Positions 18,499 through 25,789 of a DNA stretch of 64,000 nt are shown piece by piece. Every line of letters starts with the position of its first letter. Positions within the stretch are counted from its first letter, which is position 1. The stretch lies in NCBI GenBank assembly GCA_048296855.1, contig CP182631.1. One strand, 5' to 3'. This stretch comes from Pseudocolwellia sp048296855 (GTDB lineage Bacteria > Pseudomonadota > Gammaproteobacteria > Enterobacterales > Alteromonadaceae). Made by a program: the position numbers and the translations under genes. The notes below the pieces were generated by a model. The model ran no database searches, was not told where the DNA came from, and worked only from the letters and a program-made list of their open reading frames with translations.

Positions 18499-18789
18499 AT
18501 GAGTATTCGTCCATTACATGATCGCGTAATTATTAAACGTAAAGAAGTAGAATCAAAATCTGCTGGTGGCATTGTATTAACGGGTAGTGCGGCAGAAAAA
18601 TCTACTCGTGGTGAAGTTGTTGCTGTAGGTAAAGGCCGTATATTAGAAAACGGTGAAGTACGTGCATTAGACGTAAAAGTAGGCGATCAAGTTATTTTTA
18701 GTGAAGGCTACGGCGTAAAAACTGAAAAGATTGACGGCGAAGAAGTATTAATTCTTAGCGAAGCTGACATTTTAGCGATTGTAGAATAA
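18499..18789 (+). CDS. groES: GroES co-chaperonin
   Basis: Ten-kDa lid of the GroEL folding chamber, 96 residues. Motifs are RPLHDRVIIKRKE at the N terminus, the mobile loop SAGGIVLTGSAAEKSTRG, and the closing EEVLILSEADILAIVE. A good ribosome binding site (AGGAGAG) precedes the ATG. It is transcribed from the sigma-32 promoter at 18416 together with groEL. The gap to groEL is 173 bases, longer than the roughly 50 bases usual in enterics. Confidence 0.98.
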   Translation: MSIRPLHDRVIIKRKEVESKSAGGIVLTGSAAEKSTRGEVVAVGKGRILENGEVRALDVKVGDQVIFSEGYGVKTEKIDGEEVLILSEADILAIVE

Positions 18790-18962
18790 AACCAAAATTC
18801 AATGTTGTTACCTTTAAAGTAGCAGCATCGAGGGGCTAATTTACTCAAGTAAATTCAGCACTTCATCTTTGTAATTAAGCGAAAAAGAATATTCTCAAAG
18901 CGGCTTAACTACATAAATTTAAAATTAATTTTTTAATAAAATAAATTATAGGAATAAATAAC

Positions 18963-20609
18963 ATGGCGGCAAAAGACATATTATTTGGTAACGACGCACG
19001 AGTAAAAATGCTACGTGGTGTTAACATTTTAGCAGACGCAGTAAAAGTAACATTAGGCCCTAAAGGTCGTAACGTAGTATTAGACAAATCATTTGGTGGC
19101 CCAACAATCACTAAAGATGGTGTATCTGTTGCGAAAGAAATCGAATTAGAAGATAAATTCGAAAACATGGGCGCACAAATGGTTAAAGAAGTCGCGTCTA
19201 AAGCTAATGACGAAGCAGGTGACGGTACAACTACTGCAACTGTTTTAGCACAAGCTATTGTAAACGAAGGTTTAAAATCTATCGCTGCAGGTATGAACCC
19301 AATGGATCTTAAGCGCGGTATTGATCAAGCAGTTATCGCAGCTGTTGAAGAACTTAAAAAGCTTTCACAAGCATGTACTGACAACAAAGCCATTGAGCAA
19401 GTAGGTACTATTTCTGCAAACTCAGATGCAACTGTTGGTAAAATCATTGCTACAGCAATGGAAAAAGTAGGTACTGAAGGTGTTATTACTGTAGAAGAAG
19501 GTCAAGCACTAACAGACGAGCTTGACGTAGTAGAAGGTATGCAGTTTGACCGTGGTTACCTTTCTCCATACTTCATCAACAACCAAGAAAGTGGCAGCGT
19601 TGAATTAGAAAACCCATTTATCTTATTAGTTGATAAAAAAATCTCTAACATTCGTGAACTACTAACAACATTAGAAGGTGTTGCTAAAGCAGGTAAACCT
19701 CTTCTAATTATTGCTGAAGATGTTGAAGGCGAAGCACTAGCAACATTAGTTGTTAACAACATGCGCGGCATTGTTAAAGTTGCAGCTGTTAAAGCACCTG
19801 GTTTTGGTGACCGTCGTAAAGCAATGTTACAAGACATCGCAACATTAACTGCGGGTACAGTGATTTCAGAAGAAATCGGAATGGAACTTGAAAAAGTAAC
19901 ATTAGAAGATTTAGGTCAAGCGAAGCGTGTAGTTATCTCTAAAGACAATACAACAATCATTGACGGTATTGGCGAAGAAGTTGACATTCAAGCACGTGTT
20001 GCACAAATTCGCGCTCAAATTGAAGATACAACGTCAGATTACGACAAAGAAAAACTTCAAGAACGTTTAGCAAAATTAGCTGGCGGTGTAGCCGTAATTA
20101 AAATTGGTGCTGCTACAGAAGTTGAAATGAAAGAGAAAAAAGCACGTGTTGAAGATGCGTTACACGCAACTCGCGCAGCCGTTGAAGAAGGTGTTGTTGC
20201 TGGTGGTGGTGTTGCATTAGTTCGCGCTGCTGAAGCAATTAAAGATCTTGAAGGTATTAACGAAGATCAAACACACGGTATCAACGTAGCGATTCGTGCG
20301 ATGTCAGCTCCATTACGTCAAATTGCAACTAACTCAGGCGACGAAGCTTCAGTAGTTCATAACGAAGTACGTAACGGAACAGGTAACTACGGTTACAACG
20401 CTGGCGATAGCACATATGGTGACATGTTAGCTATGGGTATCTTAGATCCAACTAAAGTAACTCGTAGTGCATTACAATTCGCAGCGTCAGTTGCTGGCTT
20501 AATGCTAACTACCGAAGCTATGATCACCGATGCACCAGTTAAAGATGCTCCTGCAATGCCTGATATGGGCGGCATGGGTGGTATGGGTGGAATGGGCGGC
20601 ATGATGTAA
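18963..20609 (+). CDS. groEL: GroEL chaperonin
   Basis: Sixty-kDa subunit of the double-ring folding machine, 548 residues, the standard length. Clear family sequence includes KDILFGNDARVKMLRGVNIL, the ATP-binding VTLGPKGRNVVLDKSFGGPT and DGTTTATVLAQ, the AAVEEGVVAGGGVAL signature and the C-terminal GGM repeat tail. It is the second gene of groESL, induced by heat through sigma-32, and ends at a strong terminator at 20749. Confidence 0.98.
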   Translation: MAAKDILFGNDARVKMLRGVNILADAVKVTLGPKGRNVVLDKSFGGPTITKDGVSVAKEIELEDKFENMGAQMVKEVASKANDEAGDGTTTATVLAQAIVNEGLKSIAAGMNPMDLKRGIDQAVIAAVEELKKLSQACTDNKAIEQVGTISANSDATVGKIIATAMEKVGTEGVITVEEGQALTDELDVVEGMQFDRGYLSPYFINNQESGSVELENPFILLVDKKISNIRELLTTLEGVAKAGKPLLIIAEDVEGEALATLVVNNMRGIVKVAAVKAPGFGDRRKAMLQDIATLTAGTVISEEIGMELEKVTLEDLGQAKRVVISKDNTTIIDGIGEEVDIQARVAQIRAQIEDTTSDYDKEKLQERLAKLAGGVAVIKIGAATEVEMKEKKARVEDALHATRAAVEEGVVAGGGVALVRAAEAIKDLEGINEDQTHGINVAIRAMSAPLRQIATNSGDEASVVHNEVRNGTGNYGYNAGDSTYGDMLAMGILDPTKVTRSALQFAASVAGLMLTTEAMITDAPVKDAPAMPDMGGMGGMGGMGGMM

Positions 20610-20610
20610 T

Positions 20611-20778
20611 TATGCTTGTTTAAACGGTTAACTTCATCGTTGCTTTATAGTTCGTTTAAGAAACACTAAACGTCACTATAAAGCGCCTTGAATTAAACCG
20701 TTTACTCGGCGCATAAATAGCACTAGCTACTTAAGCTTATATCTAAAAAAACCTGCTCCGGCAGGTTTTTTGTATTTA
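20611..20778 (+). repeat. groEL 3' flank, left copy of a direct duplication
   Basis: The 168 bases from just after the groEL stop to the end of its terminator are repeated at about 85% identity at 21664-21830 in the same direction. Between the two copies lies a group II intron relic with an extra gene. Confidence 0.85.
20749..20768 (+). terminator. Rho-independent terminator of groESL
   Basis: AAACCTGC / GCAGGTTT stem with a TCCG loop followed by a T run. A second copy with a TTCG loop is at 21801-21820. Confidence 0.92.
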
Positions 20779-20885
20779 GGGTAAATTAAAGCAAGTGAAT
20801 GAAGATAGAAGTGGAAGCTAACTTTCATGGCTTGTTATTTTATGAATGCGTTGAAAATCGTCTTGAGCGAGTTTGGAGAAATTGA

Positions 20886-21086
20886 ATACAAGGTAAACAT
20901 ATTTGGTTAATGCTTTGGCTCAGGCAACAGCAATGTTGTGCTATTTGACGCCATCGAATTACCAAAACAACAGGGTGGAATATCCATCACATTGTTGAAC
21001 GGGTAAAAGGTGGTAGTAATGAACTGAGTAACTTGGTGTTGTTGCACCCTAATTGTCATAGGCAATTGCATTGTAATAGGAGGTAA
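20886..21086 (+). pseudogene. Group II intron maturase relic (C-terminal HNH domain)
   Basis: One frame reads RITKTTGWNIHHIVERVKGG, then SNELSNLVLLHPNCHRQLHC to a TAA at 21084. This is the C-terminal HNH endonuclease domain of a group II intron reverse transcriptase/maturase, with the paired His of HH and the HPNCHRQLH zinc/His cluster. Upstream in the same frame is an in-frame TGA at 20946-20948 and no recognisable reverse transcriptase, so the protein is truncated and broken. The matching intron RNA domain V lies downstream at 21586. Confidence 0.8.
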
Positions 21087-21173
21087 ATGTTTCTGATCTG
21101 GATATTCTCTATGATTATTTGACTTTAAATAATACAGTCCAAGTAGAAAGAATAAATCAATAGGAAGCCATTT

Positions 21174-21545
21174 ATGATGAACTACAAACTGAAAGATAAA
21201 TATTATGACACGCTAACCTTTTTAATCTCTAAAGGAGAGTGTATTACAAAGCTTACTGGCAAAGATTCAGATAGTGTGGATAAAAATATACTAAATAATC
21301 TGCATAGAGAGAAGCTTATCAATGTGTCTTATCAGAATGGATACAGTGATATTATTTATTTTGAAAGTTTATCTGTATCGTTGAAAGGATACGACTTTGT
21401 GTCTCAATACGAGAAGGATAATGAATTTTGGTACAAGAAAGTTTTACGTTGGGAAAACCTTAAAAGAGGTATGGAACTAACTAAATTCTTTGGTTGGGTA
21501 ATCATATTTTTAACGGGATTCCTATCGGGAAAATATTTCGGTTAA
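21174..21545 (+). CDS. Hypothetical protein with C-terminal membrane helix, inside the intron relic
   Basis: 123 residues, not recognised. The first 80 residues look like a small winged-helix type fold (charged, with DKNILNNLHREKLINVSYQNG) and the C terminus holds one membrane helix (FFGWVIIFLTGFLSGKYFG). It has an upstream AGGAAG ribosome binding site. It sits between the maturase relic and intron domain V, in the place that corresponds to intron domain IV, so it may be cargo carried by the intron or a later insertion. Codon use resembles the AT-rich accessory genes nearby. Confidence 0.6.
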   Translation: MMNYKLKDKYYDTLTFLISKGECITKLTGKDSDSVDKNILNNLHREKLINVSYQNGYSDIIYFESLSVSLKGYDFVSQYEKDNEFWYKKVLRWENLKRGMELTKFFGWVIIFLTGFLSGKYFG

Positions 21546-21585
21546 AGTCACTGGTCTCTACTCAGGTGCTTATTTATAAAGGCTT

Positions 21586-21660
21586 GAGCCGTATGCGGGG
21601 AAATTCGCACGTACGGTTCTTAGGGGAGGGGTGATTAGTAATGCTCGCTCCTTACCCGAC
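21586..21660 (+). ncRNA. Group II intron 3' end (domains V and VI)
   Basis: Bases 21586-21619 form the 34-nt domain V hairpin typical of group II introns. It begins GAGCCGTATGCG with the catalytic AGC triad at its second to fourth bases, and closes with CGCACGTACGGTTC around a GAAA-type loop. Domain VI and the intron 3' end probably run to the CCCGAC at about 21660, right before the second groEL flank copy. No intron 5' end was found, so the element cannot splice. Confidence 0.8.
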
Positions 21661-21663
21661 ATT

Positions 21664-21830
21664 TATGCTTGATTAAACGGTTAACTTCTTCGTTGCTTCA
21701 TAGTTCGTTTAAGAAACACTAAACGTCACTATAAAGTGCCTTGAATTAAACCATTTATTCAGCGCCTAAATAGCAATTTGTTACTTAACGCTTTAATTAA
21801 AAACCTGCTTCGGCAGGTTTTTTGTATTTA
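21664..21830 (+). repeat. groEL 3' flank, right copy of a direct duplication
   Basis: Second copy of 20611-20778, starting TATGCTTGATTAAACGG and ending with its own terminator hairpin (21801-21820) and GTATTTA. The two copies differ at about 15% of positions, so the duplication is not recent. Confidence 0.85.
21801..21820 (+). terminator. Duplicated groEL-type terminator
   Basis: AAACCTGC / GCAGGTTT stem, TTCG loop, T run. It is the copy of the terminator at 20749 carried by the flank duplication. Confidence 0.85.
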
Positions 21831-21853
21831 TTTTCTAATTATCAAACTTGAAC

Positions 21854-21874
21854 TATGCGCATATCATACGCATA
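21854..21874 (+). promoter_or_regulatory. Probable ParD operator
   Basis: Inverted repeat TATGCG, 9 bases, CGCATA, located 32 bases before the parD start. Antitoxins of this kind repress their own operon by binding such palindromes. The assignment is inferred from position. Confidence 0.45.
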
Positions 21875-21905
21875 ATGTGAAAGGGCAATAGTTGGAGTGT
21901 TAATT

Positions 21906-22193
21906 ATGAATATTACTTTAGGTAAAGAGTTCGAACGAAGAATTACTGAAAAAGTATCTGAAGGTTTATATACCTCAGCAAGTGAAGTGATCCGTGATGG
22001 GTTGAGGTTGTTATTTGAAAAAGACAATATTCAAAATCAACAGCTTGAAATATTACGCGAAGAAGTCGCTAAAGGTTTTGAACAGCTAGCTGCGGGCGAA
22101 TCGTCAAATCACAATGTCATGGATATATTTGAACAAGCCTCTCTTTCAGTAAAACAAAACTCTGAAAGTAAGAGCGATAATGCCAACCTATAG
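21906..22193 (+). CDS. parD: ParD-type antitoxin (ribbon-helix-helix)
   Basis: An antitoxin of 95 residues. The N terminus MNITLGKEFERRITEKVSEG then LYTSASEVIRDGLRLLFEKD is a ribbon-helix-helix DNA-binding domain of the ParD/CC2985 type, and the C-terminal half is the flexible toxin-binding part. I use the ATG at 21906, 8 bases after a TTGGAG site; a GTG at 21897 is in frame but lies in the ribosome binding site. It overlaps the parE start by 14 bases as is usual for the pair. It lies just downstream of the duplicated groEL flank. Confidence 0.88.
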   Translation: MNITLGKEFERRITEKVSEGLYTSASEVIRDGLRLLFEKDNIQNQQLEILREEVAKGFEQLAAGESSNHNVMDIFEQASLSVKQNSESKSDNANL

Positions 22194-22470
22194 GCTTTCT
22201 CCTTTAGCAGAAGAAGATTTATATAAAATAATCTCTACGACGATTAGTTCATGGGGTACTTAGCAAGCAAAAGAGTACGCACAGAATATAGATGCCGCCT
22301 TAATAAAACTTGCACAATACCCTGACTTCGGTAGAGAAAGAAATGAAATTTACAATGGTGCTAAAAGCTTTCCTGTAGAAAAGCATATAGTGTTCTATCA
22401 AGTCAGTGATAACGGTCTTGATGTTGCTCGTATTCTTCATCAACGTATGGATCCCTCAAAGCCTTTGTAA
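22180..22470 (+). pseudogene. parE: ParE-type toxin interrupted by an amber stop
   Basis: The frame from the ATG at 22180 reads MPTYRLSPLAEEDLYKIIST, TISSWGT, then TAG at 22261-22263, then QAKEYAQNIDAALIKLAQYP, DFGRER and VEKHIVFYQV, and on to RILHQRMDP and a TAA at 22468. This is a full ParE/RelE-superfamily toxin of 96 codons but for one nonsense codon at position 28. Reading frame and length are otherwise preserved, so the break is recent. The antitoxin is intact. The gyrase-poisoning activity known for ParE is probably lost. Confidence 0.85.
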
Positions 22471-22693
22471 TGTAGTGGTCAACTAATTTTGGCCACGGAT
22501 TTGTATGGTCACTTACTTACTATAGTCTGTGGGGAATGCTCGGACAACCTCAAAAGGTAAGCTTGTTTTTTAGAAAATATCCGTAGCGGCTTCTCTTTTT
22601 TAAATGCTAGAATAGTCGTCACGTATTGAGTGAAGTTTGTTCATTTATTTTGAGTATAACTTCAACAGGATTAGTTTTTTAAAGGAATAAACC

Positions 22694-23134
22694 ATGCCAA
22701 ATAATATAGCCTTATGCTACAGCAGTAGTAACAATAGCACCTACCCAGTAGACTCAAATAACAAACAAGCCTTTACCACTTTCCAACAAGATAACCCACA
22801 CCTTAATGGCACTTTTATTTCTGCTGGTACGCCTTTTATTATGCGCACGGATAGCAGTAACGACAACACTAATGCCAGTAACTGGCGACAAGAAAGGCCT
22901 GATTTAGTGTGTGCGCTTAATCAAATGCAAGCTTTACCACAACACGCCAAACGAAATATTGCTGCAATGGACAATCTCTACGGCAGTGAAAACCTACAAG
23001 CTCTCGCCGACTTTTATCAAGCTGAATTAGCCCCTATGATACGTAATCAAAGTATAGGAGCAGTAGGTGCCGCTGCAACGGCCTTTGATACGCGATTAAG
23101 TAATTTCTCTAAAGCAGCGAATAAGCTTCAATAA
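22694..23134 (+). CDS. N-terminal part of a split toxin/effector-like protein
   Basis: 146 residues. It has a good ribosome binding site (AAAGGAA) before ATG. The stretch FTTFQQDNPHLNGTFISAGTPFIM resembles the end of a LysM-type repeat. The rest is helical (WRQERPDLVCALNQMQALPQ; ALADFYQAELAPMIRNQ). The frame ends at a TAA (23132-23134), but it stays open after this stop, and the next reading segment at 23180-23740 is in the same frame. The original product was therefore almost surely one protein of about 348 residues, interrupted by a single nonsense codon (reads KLQ-stop-ALEKVRTG). Confidence 0.7.
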   Translation: MPNNIALCYSSSNNSTYPVDSNNKQAFTTFQQDNPHLNGTFISAGTPFIMRTDSSNDNTNASNWRQERPDLVCALNQMQALPQHAKRNIAAMDNLYGSENLQALADFYQAELAPMIRNQSIGAVGAAATAFDTRLSNFSKAANKLQ

Positions 23135-23179
23135 GCACTAGAGAAAGTAAGAACGGGCGCACAAGCAAAAATCCCTAAA

Positions 23180-23740
23180 GTGCAAATGATGATGCTAGAG
23201 CAACACGCACGTACACTTGGTAAAGACTTTAATCTTAAATTTCAAGCGGAATTAAATAAATACGTGGGTCGTGTAAAAAGCAAACGAGGTTCTGTTTACA
23301 GTAATATTGAACGCGGTATCAATAAAGCAAAAAGTGGCAAAACCATAAAACCGATTCAGTTTACCTCTACCACTTCCTTTAATAATTTACGTGCTTTTCA
23401 AAAAGGCGTTAATGTCCTTGGTAAAGGATTAATTGTGCTTGATGCAGGTGTACGTGCAGGCCATGTACACACAGATTATTTAGCTGGGCGTAACTGGCAA
23501 AAACGCGCGGCGGTTGAAACGGCTGGATTTGGATTTGGTACTGCTGCTGGCTTAGTTGCAGGTGCAGCGACAATAAAAGCAGGTTTAGGTATTGCTTTGC
23601 TAGCCACACCTGTTGGCTGGGTGGTTATCATTGGCGCTTCGATAACAGTTGGTATTTTGGCGGCTAAAAGTGGTGATATCGCAGGGAAATGGGCAGCAAA
23701 TGAAGCCTTTGATATAGGTGACTGGCTAAACAGCCTATAG
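23180..23740 (+). CDS. C-terminal part of the split protein, glycine-zipper pore-former-like
   Basis: 186 residues, continuing the frame of the gene at 22694 after its in-frame TAA. The N-terminal part is basic and helical (LNKYVGRVKSKRGSVYSNIE). The C-terminal part is a long Gly/Ala-rich hydrophobic stretch (about residues 110-170, with AGFGFGTAAGLVAGAATIKA, then LLATPVGWVVIIGASITVGI), a pattern found in membrane-inserting toxins and type VI secretion effectors. A GTG at 23180 could start translation, but I see no ribosome binding site. It is followed 8 bases later by an immunity-like membrane protein. Toxin function is inferred from this context. Confidence 0.65.
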   Translation: MQMMMLEQHARTLGKDFNLKFQAELNKYVGRVKSKRGSVYSNIERGINKAKSGKTIKPIQFTSTTSFNNLRAFQKGVNVLGKGLIVLDAGVRAGHVHTDYLAGRNWQKRAAVETAGFGFGTAAGLVAGAATIKAGLGIALLATPVGWVVIIGASITVGILAAKSGDIAGKWAANEAFDIGDWLNSL

Positions 23741-23748
23741 AGGGAGTT

Positions 23749-24105
23749 ATGTCAGAACTATCAACTGAAAATTGGATGGCTATATTGTTCTTTGTTGTTC
23801 TTTGTATGTGGTGTCTTACTACTTTGTTATTTGGCCGCATTAGCGTTAAGCATATCGAACGTGAAATGAAAAAAGAAGGCATACTTCCACCTGTGTGGGA
23901 TAAAGGCATTGGTGGAAGAATTATTATGTATGCAATGGTGATCACGGCTAAAAAAGCAGTCAAAAAATCACCTGTAGATGATGAAGCTATACTTCGCCAT
24001 ATCCGTCCAATAGATAAAAAGCTGGCTTGGCTCTATCTTATAGTTACCACTACCATTTTTGTACTTATGTTTATTGTTGTTTATCTATATGGCCCTGAGA
24101 GTTAA
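23749..24105 (+). CDS. Two-helix membrane protein, immunity-like paralogue 1
   Basis: 118 residues with an N-terminal membrane helix (about 10-32), a conserved cytosolic middle (RISVKHIEREMKKEGILPPV, then WDKGIGGRIIMYAMVI) and a C-terminal membrane helix (about 90-112). It has a strong ribosome binding site (AGAGGGAG). It has paralogues at 24163 and, frameshifted, at 24629. Tandem copies of small membrane proteins directly after a pore-former-like gene suggest immunity proteins. The family is not one I recognise. Confidence 0.75.
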   Translation: MSELSTENWMAILFFVVLCMWCLTTLLFGRISVKHIEREMKKEGILPPVWDKGIGGRIIMYAMVITAKKAVKKSPVDDEAILRHIRPIDKKLAWLYLIVTTTIFVLMFIVVYLYGPES

Positions 24106-24162
24106 CAAAGTAAGCAGGTCTTTATATGATAGAAACTCAAGCTTTAATTGGTTTTAATTAAT

Positions 24163-24522
24163 ATGGGTGAGATTACTATAGAAGAATGGATGGCAATATT
24201 GTTTTTTATTGCCTTTCTCGTCTGGGGAGGGGCTACGTTTTTGTTTGGTCGTATTAGCGTTAAACATATAGAACGTGAAATGGAAAAAGAAGGTATATTA
24301 CCACCTGAATGGGATAAAGGTATTGGCGCTAGAATGATTGCATATGCAGGAATTATTATTTTACCTAATCTCAAGCGGCATGCTTCTCTTGTTAACATAG
24401 AGGCGACTATGCGCTTTAGTCGAAAAAAGGACAAAAAGTACGCTTTATTATATGTAATTTCTATGCTTACCCTCCTTATCGTTGTTTTCACTATTGCTTA
24501 TCTATACAGCCCAGATAGTTGA
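24163..24522 (+). CDS. Two-helix membrane protein, immunity-like paralogue 2
   Basis: About 119 residues with the same layout as the protein at 23749: an N-terminal helix (WMAILFFIAFLVWGGATFLF), the shared block GRISVKHIEREMEKEGILPP, EWDKGIGARMI, and a C-terminal helix (YVISMLTLLIVVFTIAYLYS). The middle diverges after AYAGII. I use the ATG at 24163, which lines up with paralogue 1; a TTG at 24148 is also in frame. It is separated from paralogue 1 by 57 bases. Confidence 0.75.
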   Translation: MGEITIEEWMAILFFIAFLVWGGATFLFGRISVKHIEREMEKEGILPPEWDKGIGARMIAYAGIIILPNLKRHASLVNIEATMRFSRKKDKKYALLYVISMLTLLIVVFTIAYLYSPDS

Positions 24523-24628
24523 TAATGTCGGTTGATAAGTGCATTAAATTCCCACGAATTTGATATTATAGCTGCTAATTAAACTTATGACTTAGGTAGT
24601 TGACTAAATAACTTGTAAGTGAGCATCT

Positions 24629-24975
24629 ATGTCTGAATTATCAGCTGAAAATTGGATGGGGATTGTTTCGGTTTTTTCCATTTTTATGTGGGGTATTTCT
24701 GTTCTCTTATTCGGACGTATTACCCTAAGCATATAGATCGTGAAATGGTGAAAGAAGGGATATTAACACCTGAGTGGGATAAGGGGATCGGTGGAAGAAT
24801 TATTATGTATGCAATGGTGATCATCACTAAAAAAGCAGCCAAAACATCACCGGTAGATGATGAGGCCATACTCCGTCATACTCGACCAAAAGATTATACG
24901 CTTGCTGCATTTCTTATTGTCTCTTCAGTATTTTTTTACTGTTTTGATTGTGTTTTATTTCTTTTTCGCGCCTGA
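24629..24975 (+). pseudogene. Third immunity-like paralogue, frameshifted
   Basis: Starts ATG at 24629 with MSELSAENWMGIVSVFSIFM and runs to GRITLSI then TAG. Compared with the intact copies, one base is missing at about 24722-24726. After this point the +1 frame restores KHIDREMVKEGILTPEWDKG, then IGGRIIMYAMVI and an end at TGA 24973. So it is a recent one-base frameshift in a copy of the gene at 23749. Confidence 0.85.
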
Positions 24976-25041
24976 CGATATATGAAATTAATCGGTATTA
25001 ATACGCAGGGCATGTAAAAATACGGCAGAATGATAAAGCTT

Positions 25042-25460
25042 ATTCAACTTACTTCTATTGCTTCTTTTCAGAATTTTCGTGCTTTTGAAAAAGGCGTTAA
25101 TGTCCTTGGTAAAAGGTTGATTGTGCTTGATGCAGGTGTATGTGCAGGCAATGTGCATACTAATTAACCTCAGCTCGGGATAAGCAAAGTTACTCAACAA
25201 GCTATTTTTATGCCTAACTTCGTTGAATTTATTACTAATAGCTAGCTATTAGATAGAAAAATTCGCCTTGTTATACAAAAAAATATCAATGTTGAGAGAC
25301 TAATATAACTTAGGAAAACAACAGTACAGGTTAAGTCTTTGATAAATAAGAATTTTAATTCATTATCTAACATTCATTAACCCGAGTTGAGGTTAATTAT
25401 TTAGCTGGGCGTAATTGGCAAAAACGCGCGGTAATTGAAACGGCTGGATTTGCTATGTGA
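25042..25460 (+). pseudogene. Decayed second toxin copy split by a family 2 element
   Basis: 25042-25166 reads IQLTSIASFQNFRAFEKGVN then VLGKRLIVLDAGVCAGNVHT, parallel to IQFTSTTSFNNLRAFQKGVN in the gene at 23180. The homology resumes at 25394 with NYLAGRNWQKRAVIETAGFA before a stop. The 227-bp element at 25167-25393 sits between the halves. Only the middle of the toxin gene is left; the N-terminal part and glycine zipper are gone. Confidence 0.85.
25167..25393. mobile_element. Family 2 mini-element, 227-bp copy in the toxin pseudogene
   Basis: Inverted ends ACCTCAGCTCGGG and CCCGAGTTGAGGT (12 of 13 match). It is flanked by TAATTA on both sides (25161-25166 and 25394-25399). Removing the element and one TAATTA restores alignment with the intact toxin gene base for base, so the 6-bp duplication is real. 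The interior has the palindrome CTAATAGCTAGCTATTAG. There is no coding capacity for a transposase. Confidence 0.9.
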
Positions 25461-25504
25461 TTTCAGCCTTTATTTTATCTTATATTCGAAAAAAAAATTA
25501 AATA

Positions 25505-25730
25505 ACCTCAGCTCGGGATAAGCAACGTTACTCAACAAGCTATTTTTATGCCTAACTTCGTTGAATTTGTTAGTAATAGCCAGCTATTAGATAGAAAAAT
25601 CCGCCTTGTTATACACAAAAATATCAATGTTGAGAGATTAATATAGCTTAAGAGAATAACGATACAGATTAAGTTTTGATAAATAAGGGGTTTAATTCAT
25701 TCTCTAACATTCACTAACCCGAGTTGAGGT
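25505..25730. mobile_element. Family 2 mini-element, 226-bp copy
   Basis: Same orientation and almost the same sequence as the copy at 25167, 111 bases further on. It is flanked by TAAATA (25499-25504 and 25731-25736). It lies between the decayed toxin copy and the NhaR-like gene. Confidence 0.9.
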
Positions 25731-25789
25731 TAAATAGTCGAAAAAATCGAGGTGTATGTTGTTATGTAGCTGTGTTTTCGACTACTCGC

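Noticed and set aside
22471..22693. TGGTCAACTAATTTTGGCCA motif after the parE relic
   Set aside because: It looks like a possible insertion sequence tip, but no partner end or transposase was found, so I do not call an element.
24988..25200. Minus-strand frame over the decayed toxin copy
   Set aside because: It overlaps sequence that is plainly homologous to the plus-strand toxin gene and runs into the inserted element.
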